Shown piece after piece: positions 26,001 through 33,841 of a stretch of DNA of 64,000 nt (position 1 is its first letter; every line of letters begins with the position of its first letter). Origin of the DNA: Streptomyces sp. NBC_00091 (GTDB lineage: Bacteria > Actinomycetota > Actinomycetes > Streptomycetales > Streptomycetaceae); contig NZ_JAPEMA010000001.1 in the NCBI RefSeq assembly GCF_026343185.1, forward strand, positions 4,464,001 through 4,528,000. The letters are read 5' to 3'. Below the pieces are notes generated by a model that was given only the letters and a program-made list of their open reading frames with translations, was not told where the DNA came from and did no database searches. The translations under genes were made by a program, and so were the position numbers.

Positions 26001-26621
26001 CTGCTCGCCCAGGAGCGCGAGATGCTCGGCCTCTACGTCTCCGACCACCCGCTCTTCGGCCTGGAGCACGTCCTCTCCGACAAGACCGACGCCGGCATCT
26101 CCCAGCTCACCGGCGGGGAGCACTCCGACGGCGCCGTCGTCACCATCGGCGGCATCATCTCCGGCCTCCAGCGCAAGATGACCAAGCAGGGCAACGCCTG
26201 GGCCATCGCCACCGTCGAGGACCTGGCCGGCTCCATCGAGTGCATGTTCTTCCCCGCGACCTACCAGCTCGTCTCCACCCAGCTGGTCGAGGACACCGTC
26301 GTCTTCGTCAAGGGCCGCCTCGACAAGCGCGAGGACGTCCCCCGCCTGGTCGCCATGGAGATGATGGTCCCCGACCTGAGCTCCGCCGGCACCAACGCCC
26401 CGGTAGTCCTGACCATCCCCACCGTCAAGGTCACCCCGCCGATGGTCACCCGTCTCGGGGAGATCCTTCGCCACCACAAGGGCAACACCGAAGTGCGGAT
26501 CAAGCTCCAGGGGCCGCGCACCACCACCGTGCTGCGCCTGGACCGGCACCGGGTCCAGCCCGACCCCGCCCTCTTCGGCGACCTCAAGGTGCTGCTCGGC
26601 CCCTCCTGCCTGGCCGGCTAG
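23079..26621 (+). CDS. dnaE: DNA polymerase III alpha subunit (DnaE1)
   Basis: A 1180-residue replicative polymerase starting at a GTG. The PHP domain (residues 1 to about 280) keeps its metal ligands (HLHVHTQYS, SDHGN), so it can act as the proofreading exonuclease as in other actinobacteria. The polymerase core has GPGRGSAAGS near residue 375 and the catalytic PDVDIDFDERRR near 415. An HhH region, an OB fold (VTIGGIISGLQRKMTKQGN, about residues 1020-1060) and a C-terminal tail follow. It is followed by a strong hairpin. This is the essential DnaE1 rather than the mutagenic DnaE2 (length and intact PHP site). Confidence 0.98.
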   Translation: MTKTPFTHLHVHTQYSLLDGAARLKDMFNACNEMGMTHIAMSDHGNLHGAYDFFHSAKKAGVTPIIGIEAYVAPESRRNKRRIQWGQPHQKRDDVSGSGGYTHKTIWAANATGLHNLFRLSSDAYAEGWLTKWPRMDKETISKWSEGLIASTGCPSGELQTRLRLGQFDEALKSASEYQDIFGKERYFLELMDHGIEIERRVRDGLLEIGKKLGIPPLVTNDSHYTYASEAGAHDALLCIQTGKNLSDPDRFRFDGSGYYLKSTDEMYAIDSSDAWQEGCANTKLVAEQVDTEGMFGFRNLMPKFDIPDGYTEVTWFREETMRGMNRRYPGGIPDDRMKQAEYEMDTIISMGFPGYFLVVADFIMWAKNQGIAVGPGRGSAAGSIVAYAMGITDLDPITHGLIFERFLNPERVSMPDVDIDFDERRRVEVIRYVTEKYGADKVAMIGTYGTIKAKNAIKDSARVLGYPYAMGDRLTKAMPADVLGKGIPLSGILDPSHPRYSEAGEIRGMYENEPDVKKVIDTARGVEGLVRQMGVHAAGVIMSSETITDHVPVWVRHTDQVTITQWDYPSCESLGLLKMDFLGLRNLTIMDDAVKMVKANKGIDIDLLALPLDDPKTFELLGRGDTLGVFQFDGGPMRSLLRLMKPDNFEDISAVSALYRPGPMGMNSHTNYALRKNKQQEITPIHPDLEKPLEEVLAVTYGLIVYQEQVQKAAQIIAGYSLGEADILRRVMGKKKPEELAKNFTIFQEGARKNGYTDQAIQALWDVLVPFAGYAFNKAHSAAYGLVSYWTAYLKANFPAEYMAGLLTSVKDDKDKSAIYLNECRRMGIKVLPPNVNESEPNFAAQGDDVILFGLTAVRNVGQNVVESIIKTRKAKGKYSTFPDFLDKVEAVVCNKRTVESLIKAGAFDEMGHTRKGLVAHHEPMIDNVVAVKRKEAEGQFDLFGGMGDEGASDEPGFGLDVEFSDVEWEKSYLLAQEREMLGLYVSDHPLFGLEHVLSDKTDAGISQLTGGEHSDGAVVTIGGIISGLQRKMTKQGNAWAIATVEDLAGSIECMFFPATYQLVSTQLVEDTVVFVKGRLDKREDVPRLVAMEMMVPDLSSAGTNAPVVLTIPTVKVTPPMVTRLGEILRHHKGNTEVRIKLQGPRTTTVLRLDRHRVQPDPALFGDLKVLLGPSCLAG

Positions 26622-26658
26622 CCCGCACGGGGCCCGATACGGGCTCCCGTACCGGCGT

Positions 26659-26702
26659 ACGGAAGGGCTCGGCCGGCGTCATTGCCGGGCGAGCCCTTCC
26701 GT
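26659..26702. terminator. Terminator hairpin after dnaE
   Basis: ACGGAAGGGCTCGGCCGGC pairs with GCCGGGCGAGCCCTTCCGT around a short loop. It lies between the convergent dnaE and the small basic gene. Confidence 0.88.
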
Positions 26703-26717
26703 CATCGCGCGGAGGCG

Positions 26718-26882
26718 TCAGTTGTGGCCGAACTTCTTCTGCTTGCTCTTGTGGGCCATGTCCAGCGGGCTCGGCGACTGCGAAGTGCGCTCTTCCGGCG
26801 AGGCTTCCGTCGAACTCCGCTCCTGGGCGGACGCGCGAGGCTGCTGCTTCGCCGGCTGCTTCTGGTTCTTGTTCTTGGCCAT
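26718..26882 (-). CDS. Small basic hydrophilic protein (54 aa)
   Basis: A short ORF with a good ribosome-binding site (GGAGG, 7-nt spacing) encoding 54 residues beginning MAKNKNQKQPAKQQPRAS and ending KSKQKKFGHN. It is rich in Lys, Gln and Ser, has no hydrophobic segment, and is probably unstructured and nucleic-acid-associated (inference). It sits between dnaE and the NYN-domain gene and converges on the dnaE terminator. No family is recognised with certainty, but the spacing, codon usage and start context support a real gene. Confidence 0.75.
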   Translation of the reverse strand: MAKNKNQKQPAKQQPRASAQERSSTEASPEERTSQSPSPLDMAHKSKQKKFGHN

Positions 26883-27104
26883 GGAATGCCTCCGTGGGGG
26901 GTGTAGGGGCCAGGGCCGCCTTCACACTCACACACCCCCACAAACCACGCATTTTGGATCATTACTGCGCGTAGTGAGGGCCCCTTCCACAGCCCCCCGG
27001 GAGATCCGCCACGCCGATGATCGAGTTCCGGCCGTAACCACCCTTGCGGTCGGGCAGACTCGGGGAAAACCTGTCGAGGACCCCCACGGAAGAGGGTGGA
27101 ACGC

Positions 27105-28397
27105 GTGGACCGCTGCGTCGTCCTGGTGGACGCCGGATACCTGCTGGGCGCCGCCGCGAGCCTCCTCGCAGGGGAGCCCTCCCGCTCCCGCATCACCGTC
27201 GACCATTCGGCCCTCATCCAGGGGCTGCGCGAGCGCGCCGAGGCCGACACCCAGCAGCCCCTGCTGCGGATCTACTGGTTCGACGGCGCCCCCGACCGGG
27301 TCCCCCAGCCCGAGCACCGGCGGCTGCGCGTCATGCCCCGCGTCACCGTCCGGCTCGGCGCCCTGACCCGCAGCGACGGCCGCTGGGCGCAGAAGGGCGT
27401 CGACGCCGCCATGCACGCCGAACTCACCGAACTGGCCCGCAACCGGGCCTGCTCCGACGTGGTCCTCGTCACCGGCGACGGCGACCTGCTGCCCGGGCTG
27501 ATGTCCGCCAAGGAACACGGGGTCGCCGTCCACCTGTGGGCCGTCCAGGCCGCCGACGGGGACTACAACCAGTCCGAGGACCTCGTCGCCGAAGCCGACG
27601 AACGCCGCGTCCTCGACCGCGCCTGGATCACCCGGGCCGTCCGCGCCCGCGACCTCGCCGGACTCTGCCCCCCGCCACCCGCCCCGCGCCCCGAGATCGC
27701 CGCGATCCTCTCCGCGCCCCTGCCCGAGGCGGCCCTCGCCGAGGCCGCCCGCAACGGCACCCCGGCCACCTCCGAGAGCCGCCCGAACGGAGCACCCGTA
27801 CCGGCCCCCTCCGCCGAAGGGGCCACCGCCGAAGGCGCCAAACCCGTCCCCACCCCGAAGGACCTCGCCTCCCTGCGCGCCCCCGCCCAGGGCCACGCCC
27901 CCGCGCCCGCCGGCCACCACGCCGCCAGCCCGGCCGGCAGCGCCCTGCGCTGGTCCTCCGACAAGGGCTGGATCGACCGCGCCGGACCGCTCGGCGAACC
28001 GGCCGAGACCGCCTCGCTGCCCACCCTCGCCCAGCTCACCAGCGCCGAGCAGCGCTGGGCCGACCGCGAGGAGGACATCACCACCGTCGGCGGCGACCCC
28101 TTCGAGGTCGGCCAGGTCTTCGCCCGGCGCTGGATGGAACGCCTCCCCGAGACCGTCCACCTGCAGAAGCTGGCCACCATGTACCCCCGCGTCCCGCACC
28201 GGATCGACGGGGAGCTGCTGCGTTACGCCGCCCGGTTCGGGCTCCTCGCGCACAAGGACGACCAGATCGACGAACACGACCGCTACGCCATCCGTGCCGG
28301 GTTCTGGCGGGAGATCGACGTCCGCGCCGCCGCCGAGCACGTGGGCGCGCCACCCGCCCCCGCGGCCGGGGCGCCGGTGACCCCGGCGGCCGAGTAG
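27105..28397 (+). CDS. NYN (PIN-like) domain putative RNase
   Basis: A 430-residue protein. The NYN domain occupies about residues 1-165: it starts CVVLVDAGYLLGA and has WFDGAPDR and VTGDGDLLPGL, giving the acidic residues of the PIN-like active site. A Pro/Ala-rich disordered linker covers about 190-300. A C-terminal helical domain (about 315-430, VGQVFARRWMERLPE) resembles a winged-helix/OST-HTH-type module by length only. GTG 27105 is preferred over 27096, because the AGAGGG site is too close to the latter. A role in RNA cleavage is inferred from the fold. Confidence 0.82.
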   Translation: MDRCVVLVDAGYLLGAAASLLAGEPSRSRITVDHSALIQGLRERAEADTQQPLLRIYWFDGAPDRVPQPEHRRLRVMPRVTVRLGALTRSDGRWAQKGVDAAMHAELTELARNRACSDVVLVTGDGDLLPGLMSAKEHGVAVHLWAVQAADGDYNQSEDLVAEADERRVLDRAWITRAVRARDLAGLCPPPPAPRPEIAAILSAPLPEAALAEAARNGTPATSESRPNGAPVPAPSAEGATAEGAKPVPTPKDLASLRAPAQGHAPAPAGHHAASPAGSALRWSSDKGWIDRAGPLGEPAETASLPTLAQLTSAEQRWADREEDITTVGGDPFEVGQVFARRWMERLPETVHLQKLATMYPRVPHRIDGELLRYAARFGLLAHKDDQIDEHDRYAIRAGFWREIDVRAAAEHVGAPPAPAAGAPVTPAAE

Positions 28398-28425
28398 GGC
28401 CGGAAGCCGCGTAGGCTGCTCCCTC

Positions 28426-29463
28426 GTGAGTACGGGCACAGCACAGGCAGGACAACCCACGGCAGCGGCCGCCGGAGCCGCTTCGGACGTGGTCTGCGCG
28501 GTGCGTGACCTGGTCAAGACGTACCCCGCGGTACGCGGCCGGCGCGGCGCCCCCGCCCTGCCCGAGACCCGTGCCAACGACGGGATCTCCCTCGAGGTCC
28601 GGCGCGGCGAGATCTTCGGCCTGCTCGGCCCCAACGGCGCCGGCAAGTCCACCCTGGTCCGCCAGCTGACCGGGCTGATGCGGCCCGACTCCGGCTCGGT
28701 GACCCTGCTCGGCCACGACCTCGTACGCCACCCCGAACGGGCCTCCCGGCTGCTCGCCTACCTCGGGCAGGAGTCCACCGCCCTCGACGAGCTCACCGTC
28801 GCGCTGGCCGCCGAGACCACCGGCCGGCTGCGCGGGCTCGGCCTGCGCGAGGCGCGGGCCGCGCGGGACGACGTACTCGGGGAACTCGGGCTGACCGAGA
28901 TCGCCGGGCGGCCCCTGAAGAAGCTCTCCGGCGGACAGCGGCGCCTCGCCTGCTTCGCCGCCGCGCTGGTGGGGGAGCGGCCCGTGCTGGTCCTCGACGA
29001 GCCGACGACCGGCATGGACCCGGTGGCCCGGCGGGCCGTCTGGGCGGCCGTGGACCGGCGGCGGCTGCGGCACGGGGCCACCGTCCTGCTCGTCACCCAC
29101 AACGTCATCGAGGCCGAGACCGTCCTCGACCGGGTCGCCGTCGTCGACCAGGGCAAGGTCATCGCCTGCGACAGCCCCGCCGGGCTCAAGGCCCAGGTCT
29201 CCGACGAGGTCCGCCTGGAGCTGGTCTGGCGCACCGCCCCGCCGCTGGAGGTGCCCGCGGTCGCGGAGCTGGCCCCGCTGGCCGCCGAGTCGGGCCGCCG
29301 CTGGGTGCTGCGGCTGGGACAGGACGAGGCCCGCGCGGCCGTCGCCGCCGTCACCGGCGGCCCGGCCTTCGCGGCCCTCGACGATTTCACGTTGGCCACG
29401 CCGAGCCTGGAGGACGTCTACCTGGCGCTGGGCGGCCGGATGAAGGGTCTGGTCAAGTCGTGA
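28426..29463 (+). CDS. ABC transporter ATP-binding protein
   Basis: A 345-residue ATPase of the DrrA/ABC-2 exporter type, with Walker A GPNGAGKST, signature LSGGQRR, Walker B VLVLDEPTTGMDP and H-loop LLVTHNV. A C-terminal extension of about 90 residues (EVRLELVWR...) is usual for this group. It overlaps the permease gene by GTGA, so the two form one exporter. Cargo unknown. Confidence 0.93.
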   Translation: MSTGTAQAGQPTAAAAGAASDVVCAVRDLVKTYPAVRGRRGAPALPETRANDGISLEVRRGEIFGLLGPNGAGKSTLVRQLTGLMRPDSGSVTLLGHDLVRHPERASRLLAYLGQESTALDELTVALAAETTGRLRGLGLREARAARDDVLGELGLTEIAGRPLKKLSGGQRRLACFAAALVGERPVLVLDEPTTGMDPVARRAVWAAVDRRRLRHGATVLLVTHNVIEAETVLDRVAVVDQGKVIACDSPAGLKAQVSDEVRLELVWRTAPPLEVPAVAELAPLAAESGRRWVLRLGQDEARAAVAAVTGGPAFAALDDFTLATPSLEDVYLALGGRMKGLVKS

Positions 29464-30230
29464 CCACCGCTGCCGTTGGTGTCCTGGCCCCGAGGGCGCG
29501 GCTCTTCCCCGCCCTGGCCGCCGTCTACCGGGCACAGCTGTCCCGGGCGCGGGTCGCCCGGATACCGCTGCTGTTCGTCGCCACCTTCCAGTCCGTCGGG
29601 ATCATGATCCTGATGCGGGGCGTGGTGGACGGGGGCTCCGAGGCGCGGGCCGTCGTCGCCGGCTCCTCGGTGCTGGTCGTCGCCTTCGTCGCGCTGAACC
29701 TGCTCGCGCAGTACTTCGGGCAGCTGCGGGCCGGCGGCGGGCTCGACCACTACGCCACCCTGCCGGTGCCGCCCGCCTCGGTGGTGCTGGGCGCGGCCGC
29801 CGCGTACGCCTCCTTCACCCTTCCGGGGACGCTGGTGACGGCCGTCTTCGGATGCGTGCTGTTCGGCCTGCCGATGGGCGGGCTGTGGATCCTGGCCGCG
29901 GTCGTGCCCCTGGCCGGGGCGGCGCTCGCCGGGCTGGGCGCCGCGCTGGGGCTGCTCGCGCCGCGCCAGGAGCTGGCCACGCTGGCCGGGCAGCTGGGCA
30001 TGTCCGCGGCGCTGCTGCTGGGCGTGCTGCCGGCGGAGCGGATGCCCGACGTCATCGTGTGGGCGCGGGACCTGCTGCCGTCCACGTACGGGGTCGAGGC
30101 CTTCGCGGAGACCTTCGCCCCGCACCCCGACTGGGCGGCCGTCGTCCTCGACCTCGGCGTGTGCGGGGCCGTCGGGGTGCTGTCCCTGGCCCTCGCCACC
30201 TGGGCGTACCGGCGGGCGGCGGTCCGCTGA
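29460..30230 (+). CDS. ABC-2 type transporter permease
   Basis: A 256-residue membrane protein with six predicted helices, starting at a GTG overlapping the ATPase stop. Ala/Leu/Gly-rich, typical of ABC-2 exporter permeases (PVPPASVVLGAAAAY, MPDVIVWARDLLPSTYGVEAF near the C-terminus). Works with the preceding ATPase as a homodimeric exporter. Confidence 0.9.
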   Translation: MTTAAVGVLAPRARLFPALAAVYRAQLSRARVARIPLLFVATFQSVGIMILMRGVVDGGSEARAVVAGSSVLVVAFVALNLLAQYFGQLRAGGGLDHYATLPVPPASVVLGAAAAYASFTLPGTLVTAVFGCVLFGLPMGGLWILAAVVPLAGAALAGLGAALGLLAPRQELATLAGQLGMSAALLLGVLPAERMPDVIVWARDLLPSTYGVEAFAETFAPHPDWAAVVLDLGVCGAVGVLSLALATWAYRRAAVR

Positions 30231-30258
30231 CGCCGGCGCCGGACCTACCTGGCACGAT

Positions 30259-30888
30259 GTGGGGGTGACCGAAGCCGTGACCCCGCAGCCGACCGTGCCC
30301 CGCCTCCCCGAACCGGAGGCCGCCGTCACACCGGCGGACATCCGTGACGGGGCTGCCGTCGCCCTGGTGGTGGGCGTGTCCGGGGCGCTGCTCGGGCTGC
30401 TGTGGACGTGGCTCGCGCCGCGCGTCCAGTACGTCTCCAACGGTGAGGCCGTCTTCCTGCGCAACACCGAGAGCGAGGCGCGGATCGGCGCCGACGGCAC
30501 CTTCTTCCTGCTGGCGCTGGGGCTCGGGGTGCTGAGCGCGCTCGGCGTGTTCCTGTGGCGCCGGCGCGGGGGCGTCCCGCTGGTGATCGGGCTGGCCTTC
30601 GGGGCGTGCTTCGCCTCGCTGGTGGGGTGGCGGCTGGGCCTGTGGCTGGGCCCGGGCACCGATGTCCCGGCCGCTGCCGCCAAGGCGGGCGAGGGGGTGG
30701 CGTTCGACGCGCCGCTGCAGCTGCTCGCGCAGGGGGCGCTGCTGGTCTGGCCGATGGCCGCCGTGGCCGTCCACCTCGCCCTGACGGCCGTATGGGGCCC
30801 CCGCGACCCCGAACCCCCGGCCGACTGGCACCCCGAGGGCACCTACCCCCCGGCCCACGTCCACGCGAAGCCCGCCCCGCCTTCTTGA
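30259..30888 (+). CDS. DUF2567-like membrane protein
   Basis: A 209-residue protein with four hydrophobic segments (about 33-54, 80-98, 107-126, 157-178) and a Pro-rich C-terminal tail. The pattern DGAAVALVVGVSGALLGLLWTWLAPR followed by an extracytoplasmic segment fits the actinobacterial DUF2567 family as I know it. The start is a GTG at 30259 or the GTG at 30265. Downstream of the ABC exporter on the same strand; function unknown. Confidence 0.72.
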   Translation: MGVTEAVTPQPTVPRLPEPEAAVTPADIRDGAAVALVVGVSGALLGLLWTWLAPRVQYVSNGEAVFLRNTESEARIGADGTFFLLALGLGVLSALGVFLWRRRGGVPLVIGLAFGACFASLVGWRLGLWLGPGTDVPAAAAKAGEGVAFDAPLQLLAQGALLVWPMAAVAVHLALTAVWGPRDPEPPADWHPEGTYPPAHVHAKPAPPS

Positions 30889-31518
30889 CGCGGCCCTCGC
30901 ACCGCTCAGCGCTGGCGCGCTTCCCGGGCTTCGCGGCGCTGCGCCGGACTCCGTCCGTCGGGGCCGGGGCGGGGCCCCGGGCCCGGGCTGGGGTCGGTTG
31001 TCCGTCTGCGGGTGGTGGCCGCTGCGCGGGGCAAGTCCCCTACCCGCCCTTCCACCGTTCCCCGGGCTCTGCCCGGACCTGCGCCTCAAGCGCCGGCGGG
31101 GCTGGGGTGTGTGGCTCTGCCTGGACCCGCGCCTCAAGCGCCGGCGGGGCTTGGTACACGGCGCCCCGCGCCGCGCGGGGCCGGAAGCGCCCACCGGGCG
31201 GTACTTGCGAGCGGAGCTCAGCCAAAACCAGCCCCGCCGGCGATTGAGGCGCGGGGTCCGGGGCGGAGCCACGGGGAACGGGCGAAGGGCGGGTAGGGGA
31301 CGGTTCCGCGTAGCGGCCCACCACCGGCAGACGACCGCCGGACCTCAGCCCGGGCCCGTGGCCCCGCCCCTGGGCCGGCGGACGGAGTCCGGCGCAGCGG
31401 CGCGAAGCCGGAGAGGCGCCCCGGCGCCGAGCCGCGCGAGCGGCGCGTGAAGAACGTGAAGAAGGCGTGGCCCGCCAGGGCCGCACCGTGCGAGCGGCGC
31501 GTCAAAAAGGAGGGGCCC
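30889..31518. repeat. 630-bp gene-free repeat region, palindromic copy 3
   Basis: No gene seen. It holds the module GCTGCGCGGGG...CCCCTACCCGCCCTTCC at about 31019, two direct copies of GCGCCTCAAGCGCCGGCGGGGCT at about 31080 and 31129, and an inverted copy CAGCCCCGCCGGCGATTGAGGCG at about 31232 followed by an inverted GGGCGGGTAGGGGAC module. At 31384-31510 it contains sequence akin to the 52.26-kb tandem repeat (GAGCCGCGCGAGCGGCGCGT). Several long ORFs cross it but only because stop codons are rare in such DNA. Confidence 0.75.
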
Positions 31519-32007
31519 CTACGGGCGGGCGATCGGGGCCACCGTGGCTTCGGTGAGGGTGGTGAGGTCCGTCGGGGAGAGTTCGACCTCGAGGCCGCGG
31601 CGGCCGGCGGAGACGCAGATGGTGGCGAGGGCGCCGGCGGAGGCGTCCAGGACCGTACGCAGCCGCTTGCGCTGCCCCAGCGGGGAGATGCCGCCCCGGA
31701 CGTAGCCCGTGGTGCGTTCCGCCAGGGCGGGGTCGGCCATCGCGGCGCGCTTCGCGCCCAGGGCGCCGGCCAGGGCCTTGAGGTCCAGGGCCCCCGAGAC
31801 CGGGACCACCGCGACCGTCAGGACCCCGTCCACGTCGGCGACCAGGGTCTTGAACACCTGGTCCGGGGAGACGCCGAGGGCCTGCGCCGCCTCCTCCCCG
31901 TACGAGGGGTGCGCGGGGTCGTGCTCGTAGGCGTGGGTCGTGAAGGTGACCCCGGCCGCCGTGAGGGCGGCGATGGCGGGAGTGCCCGCCGGCTTCTTCT
32001 TCGTCAT
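31519..32007 (-). CDS. ybaK: YbaK/EbsC-type aminoacyl-tRNA deacylase
   Basis: A 162-residue INS-superfamily editing enzyme that probably hydrolyses Cys-tRNA-Pro. It shows the conserved Lys in DQVFKTLVADVDG and the GGISPLGQRKRL loop. ATG 32007 is chosen; a GTG at 32010 is adjacent. The left end of the IS200/IS605 element lies only about 15-20 bp upstream of the start. No strong ribosome-binding site is visible (CGAAGATCCGGTG), so native expression signals may have been displaced. Confidence 0.9.
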   Translation of the reverse strand: MTKKKPAGTPAIAALTAAGVTFTTHAYEHDPAHPSYGEEAAQALGVSPDQVFKTLVADVDGVLTVAVVPVSGALDLKALAGALGAKRAAMADPALAERTTGYVRGGISPLGQRKRLRTVLDASAGALATICVSAGRRGLEVELSPTDLTTLTEATVAPIARP

Positions 32008-32109
32008 CACCGGATCTTCGCAGGGAATCCCGGCCTTCAGGCCGTGCGGGAATGCGATCGTTGGCCCGGAGCCGCGAAGCCGGAGTTCTCTGCGGCTCCG
32101 TATTGACGG

Positions 32110-32538
32110 TCAGACCGGCCGCTTCTGGTTCTCGATGTACTCCTGGACGATGCTCAGCGGCGCGCCGCCACAGGAGCCGACGAAGTACGAGGGCGCCCAG
32201 AACACCGAGCCCATGCCGATGCGGTTGATCCGTCCGGTGTATTCGGCGCGTAGGTATCGGGAGCTGACGCCCTTGAGGCTGTTGACCAGCTTGGACAGGG
32301 CGATCTTCGGCGGGTAGTGCACCAGCAGGTGTACGTGATCGCCCTCGCCGTTGAACTCGCGTAGCTCGGCCTCGGACTTCTCACAGACGTCCCGCATGAT
32401 CGCTTCGCAGCGGGTCAGCATGTCGTCGTTGAAGACCTCACGCCGGTACTTGGTGACAAACACCAAGTGAGCATGGAGGTTGTAGACGACGTGATTTCCT
32501 CGGCGGATATCGGGGTCTAGTTCCCAGCGTGGTGACAT
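32110..32538 (-). CDS. tnpA: IS200/IS605 Y1 HUH transposase TnpA
   Basis: A 142-residue single-domain HUH endonuclease with the HxH metal motif in GDHVHLLVHY and catalytic Tyr134 in VQEYIENQ. Full length for the family (about 130-155 residues) and apparently intact, so the element may be mobile. It excises and inserts single-stranded DNA by recognising end hairpins. Confidence 0.95.
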   Translation of the reverse strand: MSPRWELDPDIRRGNHVVYNLHAHLVFVTKYRREVFNDDMLTRCEAIMRDVCEKSEAELREFNGEGDHVHLLVHYPPKIALSKLVNSLKGVSSRYLRAEYTGRINRIGMGSVFWAPSYFVGSCGGAPLSIVQEYIENQKRPV

Positions 32539-32589
32539 CTGCCAACTGTATTATGGTCAAGCGAACCGGCTTGGGAGGGGGTGGGCCGG

Positions 32590-33804
32590 ATGATCCGTGC
32601 GTACAAGTTCCTCATGCGGCCCACCGTGGGTCAGACGATCGCGCTCGGCGAGATGCTGCGTGACCACTGCTCCCTGTACAACGGTGCGTTGCAGGAACGC
32701 CGGGATGCCTACCGGCACGTCTCGAAGACGAGCGTCAAGTACGGGCAGCAGTCCGCGCAGCTCAAGGAGATCCGGGCGTTCGACCCGGAGCGTCAGGGCC
32801 GCTGGTCGTTCTCCTCGCAGCAAGCGACGCTGCGCCGTCTCGACAAGGCGTTCGCCGCGTTCTTCCGGCGAGTCAAGGCCGGGGACGCCCCGGGCTACCC
32901 GCGCTTTCGGGGGGTGAACTGGTTCGACACAGTGGACTTCCCCGAGGACGGCGACGGCTGCCGCTGGGATGCCACCCCGCACGACCCCGTCACGCGCGTC
33001 CGTCTCCAAGGCGTCGGGCACGTCAAGGTCAACCAGCACCGGCCAGTGATCGGCAAGGTCAAGACCGTCAGCGTCAAGCGCGAAGGCCGACGCTGGTACG
33101 TCATCCTGACGGCTGAGCAGACGCAGCCCGAGCCGCTGCCCGCGACCGGCTCCCTGGTCGGCATCGACATGGGCATAGCCTCCTTCCTCACCACCTCCGA
33201 CGGTGAGCATGTCGCCAACCCCCGCCACGGCCGCCGCGCCGCCGCGAAGCTCGAAGCCGCGCAACAGGCCCTCGCCCGGTTCCCGCGTGTTCGCCGGGAC
33301 AAGCGCACCGCCAACCACCGCCGTGCCGTCCAGAAGGTTGCCGACTTGCACCGCAAGGTCCGCCGCCAGCGGCTCGACCACGCGCACAAAACCGCGCTCG
33401 GTCTCGTGCGGGAACACGATTTCATTGCGCACGAAGACCTCAAGATCCGCAACATGGTCAGGGCCCCCGCACCGAGGTGTGATCCCGAGACGCCGGGCAG
33501 TTTCCTGCCCAACGGGGCCGCCGCGAAGGCCGGACTCAGTCACTCGATCTCGGATGCCGGATGGGGGGTGTTCCTGACGATCCTGCACGCCAAGGCTGAG
33601 AGCGCCGGACGGGAAGTGGTCGCCGTGGACCCCCGCAACACCTCTCGGACCTGCCCCGAATGCGGGCACGTCGATAAGGAGAACCGGCCCACACAGGAGA
33701 AGTTCCACTGTGTCTCGTGCGACCACCAGGCGCACGCGGACACGGTGGGCGCACTCAACGTTCTACGGGCCGGGCTGGTCCGTCGCGATGCCAACCCGGC
33801 ATAG
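32590..33804 (+). CDS. tnpB: TnpB, RNA-guided RuvC nuclease of IS605 element
   Basis: A 404-residue TnpB starting at ATG 32590 (GGGAGGGGG upstream; an in-frame GTG at 32581 is less well placed). RuvC residues D193 (LVGIDMGIAS), E282 (IAHEDLKI) and D384 (HADTVGAL) are all present, as is a CPEC...CVSC zinc ribbon, so it looks catalytically intact. TnpB helps retain the element by guide-directed cleavage of empty donor sites. The guide-bearing omega-RNA should derive from its 3' end through the right-end hairpin. Confidence 0.95.
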   Translation: MIRAYKFLMRPTVGQTIALGEMLRDHCSLYNGALQERRDAYRHVSKTSVKYGQQSAQLKEIRAFDPERQGRWSFSSQQATLRRLDKAFAAFFRRVKAGDAPGYPRFRGVNWFDTVDFPEDGDGCRWDATPHDPVTRVRLQGVGHVKVNQHRPVIGKVKTVSVKREGRRWYVILTAEQTQPEPLPATGSLVGIDMGIASFLTTSDGEHVANPRHGRRAAAKLEAAQQALARFPRVRRDKRTANHRRAVQKVADLHRKVRRQRLDHAHKTALGLVREHDFIAHEDLKIRNMVRAPAPRCDPETPGSFLPNGAAAKAGLSHSISDAGWGVFLTILHAKAESAGREVVAVDPRNTSRTCPECGHVDKENRPTQEKFHCVSCDHQAHADTVGALNVLRAGLVRRDANPA

Positions 33805-33839
33805 CGAGAAGCTCCCTCATTCATGAGGGGGAGGAGTCA
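33740..33839 (+). ncRNA. Predicted omega-RNA scaffold of the IS605 TnpB (3' part)
   Basis: By analogy with studied IS605 systems, the omega-RNA overlaps the tnpB 3' end and ends at the right end. Here a stem CCTCAT-tc-ATGAGG lies at about 33815-33828, directly followed by GGGGAGGAGTCAC. The guide would then be the flanking genomic sequence beginning near 33840. Positions are inferred. Confidence 0.4.
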
Positions 33840-33841
33840 CG

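Larger units (their letters stand above)
32022..33839. mobile_element. Complete IS200/IS605-family element (tnpA and tnpB divergent)
   Basis: Contains a full Y1 transposase (minus) and a full TnpB (plus) transcribed divergently. Subterminal hairpins lie at the left (CCCGGCCTTCAGGCCGTGCGGG near 32029, and CGGAGCCGC/GCGGCTCCG at 32067-32100) and at the right (CCCTCATTCATGAGGG near 33813). No terminal inverted repeats or target duplication, as usual for this family. It separates ybaK from the Lon-N-domain gene; its right end lies within a few bases of the latter's stop codon. Ends are estimated from the hairpins. Confidence 0.85.

Noticed and set aside
23040..26549. 1169-codon open frame antisense to dnaE
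   Set aside because: Same reason: shadow of a strongly conserved DnaE on the other strand.
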